From Patiria miniata (Eukaryota; Echinodermata; Asteroidea; Valvatida; Asterinidae), in contig NW_024037076.1 of assembly GCF_015706575.1 (NCBI RefSeq), positions 20,836,898 through 20,900,897 of the forward strand: DNA of 64,000 bases. The letters are read 5' to 3'. Position 1 is the stretch's first letter. Each line of letters begins with the position of its first letter. Position numbers and translations under genes: made by a program. Below the pieces are notes generated by a model. That model was not told the DNA's origin. It saw only the letters and a program-made list of their open reading frames with translations, and did no database searches. Positions 10,260 to 20,396 of this stretch are shown piece after piece.

Positions 10260-11175
10260 AAAGTAGACCCAGTGTTGCTGGAACGAAACTCATTTTACAG
10301 CCGGTTTTTGAGTTTCAGCTGATGGCCTATGTGTGTGGACACAGTTGTGCACAATACTTTGGGTTTGCGTGCCCGCGACGTGTGCACGCTCTTCTGGCCA
10401 CGAGGGGAATGAGATACATCCCAACGTTGGTGGCGCGGGCCGTCCCCCCCCCCCAAGAATTTGTTGAAGGGCACGGGGAACGCAGCTTTAATTGGTGTGA
10501 TAACTTTGTGGAAATATCACCCAAATATATGTACAAAGATTGTGAAAATCTTATACATGTACATGTAAATTTCTTTAATAGCATTGATTTATTATCACCA
10601 ATATGAAATGCTTAGTGAAATGGAAAAGCCAAATTCACCAATTCAGATATGTTACATGTAAAAGTTTGACCACATGAGTATTTAAAGAAATAAAGCCGAT
10701 ATCACATACTAAAGCTGCGAAGTTAGAAACCGCATACATAACCGACTCCCTGAAAGTCATGAAATGGAATAAATCCCTGCCGACCGCTCGCCAGCATGTT
10801 TGTTTTATTCAGTTATTTTGTTTTAAGTGTTTAAGAATGACAAAACAAACAGTCAGGGCCTTGTACCTACAATTGAGCATTGTCTGGAACCTCTCCAATC
10901 TACGTCAGAACTAGATCCATCAATAAAAAGAAAAGTAAACGTATTTTTTGGGTTGCGATATTTACATTTTTACGGTTTACGTTTTGAAAAGATGCTTCTT
11001 GGTACAATTTTTATGCCCATTTAAAGTTGGTGACAGGCCACAAAGGTGAAAATAGAGACATTGCCCGATACAAGGTTTAGGTTATGCAGTTCTAGAATTG
11101 TCACAAATCAAATCATCAAAACAACCTTTCGGGGGCGAAATTACGTTTTCCTACTTGCTTGTACAGTAAGTCCTT
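10260..11175 (+). repeat. Dispersed repeat, two blocks (R2 and R3)
   Basis: The first block (10260-10750) recurs inverted at 36000-36480. Both copies carry GAGATACATCCCAACGTTGG, a C or G run, GAATTTGTTGAAGGGCACGG and GCTGCGAA near AACCGC. The second block (10800-11175) recurs inverted at 31600-31910, 34050-34460 and partly 38690-38815. All carry CAGTTCTAGAATTGTCACAA, TGATGATTTGAT-type words and GGGGGCGAAATTACG-type words. Frames across the first block look alike in two copies (RYIPTLVARA, EFVEGHGER), but the surrounding frame is not kept, so I treat both blocks as non-coding repeats. Confidence 0.65.
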
Positions 11176-11749
11176 TATTGAAGACAAATGAACATATAAA
11201 CAGAAAATCGGAAAACAGCCGTTGTTTATTTCTCATTTCTCCATTCAAGCTCTGTTCAGACGTGTCTGGTTACTCTGGTATTGACAGAACGTGCCACATA
11301 AATATAGTTACATTACATGCGCTCTGTTCAAGCTTTGGACTTCTTTGTTGCAAGGATATCTGTATTTCCCTTTCGCTACAAAAATTAAATCTAAGCTGGA
11401 AACTATCAGAATGTAGTGTTTGTGCTTGAGTTTGAGTGCTGACGTGATCTTTAACTGGCATTGAGCCGTATACAGTGGTTCTTACTTTCATTTTTTCATT
11501 TTATCATAAAGAACAAGTGCTTTAGCTTCTTTCGACTATAAAGGGTCGATGTGAAGCAACTGTAACATCCTTGAACAATCGGCCTTTAGTTTGCCTTATA
11601 CATCCTTAAATAGTCGGCCTTTTATTTTAATATAAGCCTTCAGCTTAACAGAACTCAATCCAATCAATCTCCATCAAAAGAAGCTCACCTTCATTAGTAA
11701 TTGCACATTTCGTAACATTTTTCTGAGCTTCGGATGAACGGTGACTGCT
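11176..11749. other. No gene recognised
   Basis: Mixed-composition intergenic DNA. AATCGGCCTTTAGTTTGCCT and a similar phrase near 11605 form a small imperfect repeat. Nothing else is supported. Confidence 0.45.
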
Positions 11750-12398
11750 CTATGTTCCGACACCCCTATGTTCCTACAACCTAGATTGTGTTACTGCCGG
11801 TTAGGGTTAGGGTTAGGAATAGGAATATGTGCAGTCGGAACATAGGGGTGTCGGAACATAGAGGTGTAACCGGGATGAACCTCTTTGACTGTCTTTCTTT
11901 TGCGTTCTGTATTCCCTGATCACCATGTTATTAACAATGGTAGGCCTAACGAGACTCGACAATAAATATATGGAATTAATGGCCTTGGAGACTTAAATTG
12001 GTTTGAGCTCAACGAAGGTCCTTATTAAAAGAATTAAAGGTGACCTGTTTTTTGGGGGAGAAAATCCTCTATGTTCCGACACCCCTATGTTCGTACAACC
12101 TAGATTGTGTTACTCCCAGTTAGGGTTAGGGTTAGGGTTAGGGTTAGGAATAGGAATATGTGCAGTCGGAACATAGGGGTGTCGGAACATAGAGGTGTAA
12201 CCGGGATGAACCTCTTTGACTGTCTTTCTTTTGCGTTCTGTATTCCCTGATCACCATGTTAATAACAATGGTAGGCCTAACGAGACTCGACAATAAATAT
12301 ATGGAATTAATGGCCTTGGAGACTTAAATTGGTTTGAGCTCAACGAAGGTCCTTATTAAAAGAATTAAAGGTGACCTGTTTTTTGGGGGAGAAAATCC
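11750..12398. repeat. 319-base tandem duplication with TTAGGG-loop hairpins
   Basis: Two direct copies (11750-12068 and 12069-12398) differ by few bases. Each starts with an inverted pair: CTATGTTCCGACACCCCTAT at 11750 and its complement ending at 11861, a stem of about 25 bases. The loop holds vertebrate-type telomere repeats: about 17 bases of TTAGGG phase at 11801-11817 in unit 1 and about 30 bases at 12119-12148 in unit 2. The change in TTAGGG number between otherwise near-identical units shows the loop repeat is unstable. A related hairpin lies at 38517-38659. Confidence 0.8.
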
Positions 12399-12447
12399 GC
12401 AATGTGTGTTGAAATGGATCCTTACTGACAGTAACTGTATCGGAGAG

Positions 12448-13215
12448 GTTATCGTTATCATACGGAAGCTTGAATTGCCTCAGTCCGCGATACCGCGTTA
12501 CCGTGATAATTTATCACAGAAATCTGGAATTCAAAGATAAATCCTTCCGCGATACTGCGTTACTACGATAATTTATCACAGAAATCCGGAATTCAAAGAT
12601 AATTCCTTCCTTGATACCGCGTTACCGCGATAATCATCACAGAAATCCGGAATTCAAAAATACTTGCTTCCTCAGTACCGATTTGTCTTTGAATTCCGGA
12701 TTTCTGCCATAAATTATCACGGTAACGCGGTATCGAGGAATAGGTATCTCTGATTTCCGGATTTCGGCGATAAATTATCACGGTAACGCGGTATCGAGGA
12801 AGGGATTATCTTTGAATTCCGGATTTCTGTGATAAATTATCACGGTAACGCGGTATCGAGGAAAAGGTATCTCTGAATTCCGGATTTCTGTGATAAGTTA
12901 TCGCGGTAACGCGGTATCGAGGAAGGAATTATCTCTGAATTCAGGATTTATGTGATACATTATCGCGGTAACGCGGTATCGAGGAAGGAATTATCTCTGA
13001 ATTCAGGATTTCTGTGATAAACTATCACAGTAACGCGGTATCGAGGAAGGCCAGGATTTATCTTTGAATTCCGGATTTCTGTGATAAAATATCACAGTAA
13101 CGCGGTATCGAGGAAGGAATTATCTTTGAATTCCGGATTTCTGTGATAAATTATCACGGTAACGCGGTATCGCGGAAGGCAATTCAAACTTCCGTATTAT
13201 CATGTCTACGGTTAT
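12448..13215. mobile_element. Foldback element made of inverted 62-base satellite units
   Basis: About three units in one direction (12486-12672) face about eight units in the opposite direction (12676-13188). Each unit contains GATACCGCGTTACCGTGATA, the palindrome TGATAATTTATCA and AGAAATCCGGAATTCAAAGA. The outer ends are themselves inverted: ATACGGAAGCTTGAATTGCC near 12460 against GGCAATTCAAACTTCCGTAT near 13178. The whole folds into one long hairpin with unequal arms. That is the layout of foldback (FB/TU-like) transposons, whose arms are tandem repeats. No coding sequence lies inside. The edges are approximate. Confidence 0.8.
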
Positions 13216-13269
13216 CATGTCTACAAAGGGCTAACGTATGGCCGACGCACAAGCCTCTTGCGACTTATA

Positions 13270-15830
13270 TATAACCTATATGGCACTCTTTGTTTATGAG
13301 TATTATTAACCACCATGCACCAATAAAATCAAAGTGTATTCGTGGTGCATCGTTGCCTTGGCTCGATGGGGAAATTCTAAAACTTATGCGACAGCGAGAT
13401 CATGCAAATAAAGTGGCTAAACGTTCAGGCTCAACGAATGATTGGAACGCATACAAAAAGCTGCGAAACATGACCACTGATAAAATCCGCAGCAAGAAAG
13501 GCGAACACTTTCAATCAACCGTCGAGGAAAATAAAGGCAACTCTTGCGTTCTGTGGAAAAAACTAAAAGAGGTTCTGCCCAATAAACAGAAAAGTATTCC
13601 AAGGTCTATTTTTTTCCCAGAATGGGGAATTCGTTGACGATCTCACCGACATTGCTGATACTTTCAACGAACATTCCTCAACAATCGGAACACGTATTGC
13701 CAGTAATGCCCCTCCATGTGAACTCGAAGTGGACTACAATATCCACTCTTTTGATACAGATTCACTTGATGAAAAGTGCTTACTGCCTGAGATTACTGAA
13801 GACTATGTTCAAAAGCAAATATCATCAATGTTAGTCAGAAAAGCAACAGGTCCAGATGGAATAAGTGTGAAAAAGATTAAAATAGCGTCTCCGTACATAA
13901 CTAAATCCTTAACGCACATCTTTAACCTCTCGATAAGATGCGAACAATACCCAAATGAGTGGAAACACGCCCTGGTTACGCCTATTCACAAGGGTGGAGA
14001 CAAGTGTAATACAACTAACTATCGGTCTATCTCAATACTGTCGATTATCTCTAAGATTCTGGAAAGATGGATACACTCAGCAGTGTACTCTTACCTTGAT
14101 GAAAGTGGTCTGATTCCTTGTTGTCAGTCAGGGTTTAGGCCCTCACACTCAACTGAAACTACCTTACATGATTTAACGAACAAATGTTTTCAGGCTATGG
14201 AGCGTGGGGAAATAACAGGCACTGTGTTTATAGATCCAAGTAAAGCATTTAACTCTGTTAATCATGCCACTCTCTTATAGATAAACTTGAAAGGGTTAAT
14301 ATGTCAACCTCTGCTATCAACTGGTTTAAGTCATATCTCAGTGAACGTAGTCGATCTGTGAACACTGAGGGCAACATATCTAAAGCCCTACCACTTAACA
14401 CCGGCGTACCACAGGGATCAATTTTAGGTCCACGTTATTTATTATTTATACAAGTGACCTACCGCTTTGTATCCCTAGCGAGTGTAATTTGTTCATGTAT
14501 GCCGACGACTCCACATTAACGTGTAGTTCTACCAGTGTTGATGCAGTAGAAACCAACTTGAATACAGCCCTAGCGAGAATTTACGACTGGTGTGTCAGAA
14601 ACAAACTTACAATAAACACCAGCAAAACCAAATCCATGCTTATTGGAACTAAAATAAAAGTCTGCAGTACTGACCTTAATGTCAATATTGCTGGTAGTCC
14701 AGTTGTAAAGGTGAACTCTTGCAAGTGTCTAGGTGTCATTATTGATGACACTTTAAGTTGAATACGTGAAGAAACCAGTTTCCTCTAAATCTGCGACTAT
14801 GTTCCCCAAAGCAGTCTGCACTCTCTTTTTGTTAGCTTAGTTTTGCCATCTTTAGATTATTGTAGTACTGTATGGGGAGGAAGGTACACATCACACGACA
14901 ATATTCTTAATAAATGTTTGAAAAGAGCCGCGCGGATAATCCTGAAGTGTGCATTCTTAACGCCTTCAGCCGATATGTTTGCTAGTCTTAATTGGATGTC
15001 ATTTGCTAAAAGAGTAGAGTATAAAAAGGCTATTCTTGTTTACAAATGTATAAACAAAATTACTCCTTTGTATATGACAAATATGTTTACACCACTTATT
15101 CAGATTCGTGAAACGAGACAATCCACTGATATGGCATTGAGGATTCCTTTTGCAAAAAACAACAACAATGTTATACCTCAAGCTTTGCTGTTATTGGTAG
15201 GCTACAATCATCTGGAATAATTTACATGTGCAGTTGAGAACCATGACTTCACTAGCCTCATTCAAATCTGAACTACGTAAAACCTTCAGTCAGTAATAAT
15301 ATTTCTGCAAATAATTATTTGTGTATTTGCCGCTGCCTTTCTCTGATTATACAAATCGAGATATGTGCTGATCTACGCAGTTAACAAACTTGGTTGCCAT
15401 AATAATAAGAAGACAATAAGGAGCCGGATGAGAATTTCTCCGTGTTTTCTCCCAAAAGGGTTTTCGCGGGGTTTTCGCCCCTCCCGTAATCAGCGAATAC
15501 AGTTACAGCAATATTTTTTTCTTTTCTTGATGTTACAAGATGGATCCAAATTTTTCGTGTTCACTGAATAAACTTTATAGTAAATCATGCATACTGTACA
15601 TGTAGTTATAATAGTTTTAAAATATATTGTATTTATAATATTTGCTTAACACCTATGCATTATTCAAATAATGTTTTATCACACTGTATTGAATTGTATT
15701 GTATTTGTAATGTATTGTATAATTATACATGTTTGTAGTCATTATTTATTGTATGCAGGGCCCCAATGGAAACCAGTTTTAAATTGTTTGGGCATACCCT
15801 GGGTAAAGAAATGGAATAAATAAATATTAA
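13270..15830 (+). mobile_element. LINE, CR1/L2-like (Jockey group), 5'-truncated
   Basis: The element starts in the endonuclease-RT linker (HAPIKSKCIRG, PWLDGEI, about 13305) and then shows reverse transcriptase motifs in order: ATGPDGIS (13846), WKHALVTPIHKGG (13961), YRSISIL (14022), QSGFRPSHST (14128), FIDPSKAFNSVNH (14227), NWFKSYLS (14320), GVPQGSILGP (14404), FMYADDSTL (14489), and the thumb KSMLIGTK and VNSCKCLGVIIDD. The C-terminal part with LPSLDYCSTVWGG follows at about 14843. At least two frame changes (near 14275 and between 14430 and 14490) and further breaks near 14760 and 15200 make it inactive. YADD is kept. The 3' tail ends with GGGTAAAGAAATGGAATAAA, usual for CR1/L2-type elements. 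The 5' edge lies just after the foldback element. Confidence 0.85.
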
Positions 15831-17933
15831 TCCTCAAAACGTTTTACTTTTAGTCATGATTATGGAGAAAGTCACTTTTAAGTCGCCGATCAATAGAAAT
15901 AAATACATAAAGACCTCAGGTTCACCTGACTGAACGGGCTTCAATCCTAAGATAGCCGAAAAGTAATAAGACCAGTTTGGGGCTACATCCTATGAAATTC
16001 AATCTTTAACTACACAGCTACAACTAAGTAAACGATCTTTGAAAACGGAAACGGCAATCAATCAAAAATCCGCGGTATTAAACAATAATGCAGTGGTTAT
16101 CTTGAATAACTCTTCAAATTTAGATACCGTAATGTTGACGCTGTGTTTGATGCTGTATCAAGTGTAAATCAAGTCTGTGTACAGCCGAGTGGTGAAAGTC
16201 AACGTGCAGATTGTGGAGGAGTGCAAACAACGCCGCAACATTATCGAAATCCAGTTGTACGGAATTGCTTTTCTTCTATTTTTCGATTTAAACGAGTCTG
16301 TCAATGTAGAAAAATGTTATACAAATGTATCAGGATGAAGTTCCGAAGAGCAAAACCCTTCAGGGATCTGGCGACTTAATGTAGGTTTTTTGCTTTATTT
16401 TTAACACACATAACATTCGATAGAAAGGTTATGGGTTCAATGATATGGGCCTAGATTGTATTATAAGTGCGGTATGATGCATGAATGTGGCATTCTAAAT
16501 CGTTCTTTTTTTCGACACATTCGTCTCATGTGGAGATGAACAAAGCAAATTCGGTTGTTGCTTTTTGGTGCATTTTTTTTTTGGCAAGCTTTAACGTTAC
16601 GAATTGAAATGCATTCAGTGTTTTTGGCTCTGTCTGAAACTTTTTTTTGGGGGGGGGGAGGGGTGAAAGGCAATTGGACATCCCCAGACGTTAGCGAGAA
16701 ACAAACAAAACCCGCTGATTACAGTTTTGAATAAACGAAGAAGATTTAGTACAAAAGCTTTAAATGCACCGTTTTGATTTTGAGGTTAAGGGGCGCACTC
16801 AAGTTTGCATAAGATATACATTTGTATCATGAACAGTGTCCCCTTGTGTCATGTAGTTTCCAGTGTGATGCAAAAAATTAAACATGATAAATGAAAGTCG
16901 ACATATAAACAACACGCCGCCCTCTTTTTTTATCGTGTTCACATATATGTAAATATTTTTTTAACATTTCTTAATTGTTAACTTTTGCTCTTTTATCTTC
17001 TTGTTTTAAATTGCGATATGGGTTTTCTTAAATCTCTAACTCTTTTCTCAATTAGCTTTAACTTAAACATGCTTCATTTCAGTAACATCTGTTTTCTTTT
17101 ATTACAAAAAAGCGATCAATCGTTTTTGGCTGCTTTGTGGCCAAATCTTGTGGGAAACGTTTTTTTTTATATTGCAACAAAGGCATTTTGCTGAATTCTG
17201 ACGAACAAATTAATTACATGAACCGGTTTCGATTTCCTTTGCTCACATTTCACAAATGCTTGCTTAATGGCGAATTCGTATGCACAAACTGACGCATTGT
17301 GAAGCAATGGCCCAACATGACATTTTAATTCGGATGAATTATTTTTGAGATTGAATCGTAAACAAGTGCAATCGCATGGTTTTAGAATTGAATTGAACGA
17401 TCTATTTAGTTAATTGAATGTTGATCTAAACGTGCATCCAAATTTATATGAAAATGTGTGATTCGTCATCAAATTGGCTGTCAAATCTATAAAGCTGAGT
17501 GGGAAAACGTATATATCAAATTAAAAATCTTATTAGTTCAAATGACCAAACTATGAAAGTGATTGTCCATAAACGGAAAAAAAACAAAACGCATGGTAAT
17601 ACGTTATAAGCGCACCGACGTTCACTAATTTGAATGCGTCAACCATCAAAAGATGTGAAAGACTTCAAAGAATTCGAAAGGTGGCCGGAAAACCAATACA
17701 ATAAGTTCCACATGAGATGAATGTGTCGAAATTAGGAAGAATATAAAAGAATACTGAATTTGTGAATATGAGGAAAGGAAATCTATTGAAGCAGCTTTTG
17801 AAATTGAATTGAATGATGAAGCCCAACCGGGAAAATTGATTATTACCTCGTAAGATAACTATAAATAACTCTCTCGTTTTTGGCAATATCAGACAAACCC
17901 ATAGGGTAAAAGCTTAAGCGTTCGTTCCGAAGT
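15831..17933. other. No gene recognised; fragments of repeat R1
   Basis: At 16585-16640 the words GGCAAGCTTTAACGTTACGA and GAAATGCATTCAGTG repeat the end of family R1. A G run lies at 16650. The stretch 17220-17560 is AT-rich with several ATGCACA/TGTGCAT-like words and may be a decayed non-autonomous transposon, but I cannot find clean ends. No coding frame is supported. Confidence 0.45.
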
Positions 17934-18917
17934 CTATATTGTTTGCGCGAAAGAGACGGCATTCGAAGCTTCTTCAAGACGCACGAGTCGTCTGCAAAAT
18001 ACCTCGCGTAACCCCTTGCGGAATTGACGATACTTGAAGGCGTAGATGACCGGATTGACGCAGCAATTAGCGGCCACCATCGCTACAGAGAGCAGGTAGT
18101 ACCACTCGTCAAAGCTGAGCTCCCAGCCCAGATTGAACAAGAGAAAGATGACCTGGTTTGGTGTCCAGCACACCAGGAAGGTGATGAAGACGATCAAGAG
18201 CATCTTGAAGGTATTACGTCTAGCTCGGAGTAGGGACTCCATCACACCTTCTGGTTGGGCGTTGTCCGACGATGCTCCGGCAGCTGGACCTACGTTGGCC
18301 GGTGCCGGTCCTACCCGGGCCGCTCCTCTCTTGAGCTCCACTATGATGCGAATGTACGCAAACAGCATCATTGCCACCGGCACTATGTACTGCGGAACGA
18401 CCGTCAAACCCCCGATGACTTTGGACCGATTCTCGGCATTCGAGACGCACCTTCCGTCTTGCAATTTGAAGATGGTGAGGTTGTAGGATTTGAGGATTAT
18501 CGCGGTGATCCAACACGCTGCAATGACCACGCCCACTTTCAGTCTTGGGCGCTTGGCGAAAGTTGCTTGGTACTTGAACGGGTGAACGATGGCGAAGTAC
18601 CGCTCCATAGTCAACGACAACAGGTTGAACGTTGATATGATGAACAGAAGAAAAAGTACGAAGTTGGAGTACCAGACGTTGCACACCACCCATCCCAGAG
18701 CGTTGTTTGGCACGGGGTCGGGTAACGGGGCCTCGCTCTGTAGAAGAATCATTAATGAACCAAGAAGATCCACCACAGCTTGGTGGAAGATGAAGGCGTT
18801 GGTGCGAGTCTGCATCGATGAGACTCTACCGATGACAACGCAGACGAGACTGTTGCCCAAGATGCCGACAATACCTACGATGGTCTTGAAAATACGCAGC
18901 CACAGAATCTCCTCCAT
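17934..18917 (-). CDS. Rhodopsin-like (class A) orphan GPCR 1
   Basis: Single-exon, 327 residues, seven hydrophobic segments. Class A landmarks: GILGN with N22 in TM1, D50 in TM2, C79 before TM3 and C157 in extracellular loop 2 (the usual disulfide), ERY at 105-107 in place of DRY, W136 in TM4, P180 and Y188 in TM5, CWTP at 250-253 in TM6, NPVIY at 288-292 in TM7, then the helix-8 stretch FRKGLREVFC with a likely palmitoylated C308. NLT at 146 and NRS at 163 are possible N-glycans. The third cytoplasmic loop is Ala/Pro/Gly-rich (199-226) and ends in RARRNTFKM. The ligand is unknown; such single-exon expansions are typical of echinoderms. The closest relatives are the genes at 26069-27040 and 46412-47380. 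Its C-tail is slightly longer (AVSFAQTI). The promoter TATA is about 100 bases upstream. Confidence 0.93.
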   Translation of the reverse strand: MEEILWLRIFKTIVGIVGILGNSLVCVVIGRVSSMQTRTNAFIFHQAVVDLLGSLMILLQSEAPLPDPVPNNALGWVVCNVWYSNFVLFLLFIISTFNLLSLTMERYFAIVHPFKYQATFAKRPRLKVGVVIAACWITAIILKSYNLTIFKLQDGRCVSNAENRSKVIGGLTVVPQYIVPVAMMLFAYIRIIVELKRGAARVGPAPANVGPAAGASSDNAQPEGVMESLLRARRNTFKMLLIVFITFLVCWTPNQVIFLLFNLGWELSFDEWYYLLSVAMVAANCCVNPVIYAFKYRQFRKGLREVFCRRLVRLEEASNAVSFAQTI

Positions 18918-19013
18918 GTTTGTTTATTTGCTGTGCATTCATCGGTATCTTGCTCGAAATATCATAAACCTCCTGTTGCGTCTGAATGCCGAGACGAGAT
19001 GCGGCCCAGCCTC

Positions 19014-19024
19014 TTGTATATAAT
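19014..19024 (-). promoter_or_regulatory. TATA box of GPCR 1
   Basis: On the minus strand TTATTATATACAAGAGGCTG precedes GGGCCGCATCTCGTCTCGGC, which recurs before GPCR 2 and, altered, before GPCR 3. The TATA core lies about 100 bases before the ATG. The downstream words GACGCAA, GGAGGTTTATGAT and CAAATAAACAAACATG are also shared, so a leader of about 70 bases is common to the family. Confidence 0.65.
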
Positions 19025-19393
19025 AACTTACCTTGCAAATTATTCATATTCTTACCTCGTTCAATGTTGCCTGTGCAATGCTAGAAATCGTGTTGGACTT
19101 TGGAACGAATCACGGAATATCTCCGAAGGACACATCCATAGTTAACCATTATTAACACTTGATACTTCTTGCTTCCAGCATCGAAAGCCGACTGACTGAT
19201 TAATCGAGGAAATACCTTCAGTTGAAGCACATGCCTGCAGTACCCAAAACCCATTGTAATTATCTCGACTGCCGTGCTGGTATACTTTCAAGAATCTTGA
19301 ATTTGACATTGAAAATGTAGTAAGTCCTATCAACAGTTTAATGAAATACCATGTCACATAGACTTGAAATCAAGTCGGTCATTGGCTGGGTTT
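19025..19393. other. No gene recognised upstream of GPCR 1
   Basis: GPCR 1 flank. It shares only the first about 130 bases with the other GPCR genes. TTCATATTCTTACC near 19045 corresponds to TTCATATTCTTGCC near 27166. Beyond that I see no similarity and no gene. Confidence 0.45.
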
Positions 19394-20396
19394 AGGGGCC
19401 GTCAATAAAGAACGTACGCGGGGGGGGGGGGGTGTAACATTGCGTTCACCATGCGTATACACGGTGAGGGGGGGGGGGGGTCCAAGCGAATGCGTACGTT
19501 CGTTGAACAATAATTTGCTTTTAAGAAATTGTGACATAAAATCACTGTACTTTCTCACATTTAATAACTACCAGGCCAGCTTTTATTCATCAGAAATCGT
19601 TATAACACATTGCCCTTCACTCCCACCATTCCGATCTATCTAATTTCCATGTACATGTACGCAGTACCACCGCCAGTGCTGCAACCAACGTTTTTAGAAG
19701 TTGTTAACTTTAAAGACCGCGCCATGATAAAATAACGATTTTGATACGAGTCCCTCGTTTGTTTTGGTCAAGCATGTGTAGGAATAGTCAGAGTAAAGAG
19801 TATGTTTATCATTCCAAACCACTTCTGCAACATATAGGCCAGCTAACATCTCTCTGAAATTCAACGACAATATTTTTTTTGAAATATAAACAGAATCTTT
19901 GGTCGAAAATGGCGACTTTCGTACACATTTTACAGATGTGATTTAACGCGGTTTTGCGCACTCACGGTGCATCGCGGTGATCGCTATCTATATATTTTCG
20001 TGTTGCATTTTGTCGTCTTCGTCATCGTTATAGCGACAATTTCCCATAAAAAAAATAAAAAAAATAAAAACCCTGCCCTCTATCTGCGACGCTCTTATTG
20101 GTTTGAAATTTGGCTAACTATAGTTTGGTAATGTAATTCAATAACCGAACTACACAATCACCAATAAGAAGACTGCTTCAATTAGCCGACTATAGCATAG
20201 CGGTTTCGTAATGCGTTATACATGTTCAGTGCATGTACGCGGATAAATGTACATGTTAACGCATATTGCACATTCGGAATACGTATGCGTACGGGGGAGG
20301 GGGAGAACCCACTGCGTACGCCATGCCTACGGCCGGAGGAGTGGGGTCTAATAATAAGTCGGCATTTTGTGCGTACGTACTTTATGGACGGCCCCT
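19394..20396. mobile_element. Non-autonomous DNA transposon with GGGGCCGTC ends
   Basis: The left end AGGGGCCGTCAATAAAGAAC (19394) and the right end, read inward, AAGGGGCCGTCCATAAAGTA are inverted repeats, each followed by CGTACGC. G runs flank a small inner inverted repeat on each side (19420-19490 and 20282-20340), where GCGTACG words recur. The interior has no supported gene. Overlapping open frames on both strands at 20182-20578 come from the repeats. Confidence 0.75.

Noticed and set aside
10322-10606. Conserved small protein shared with 36111-36356
   Set aside because: Similar words (YIPTLVARA, VEGHGER) come from DNA identity of a repeat; the frame breaks at the C/G run and start and end differ.
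18024-19047. Plus-strand and other-frame ORFs over GPCR 1 (and likewise over GPCR 2 and 3)
   Set aside because: Shadows of the GC-rich receptor genes; they carry no domain and are not conserved as proteins apart from the DNA identity.
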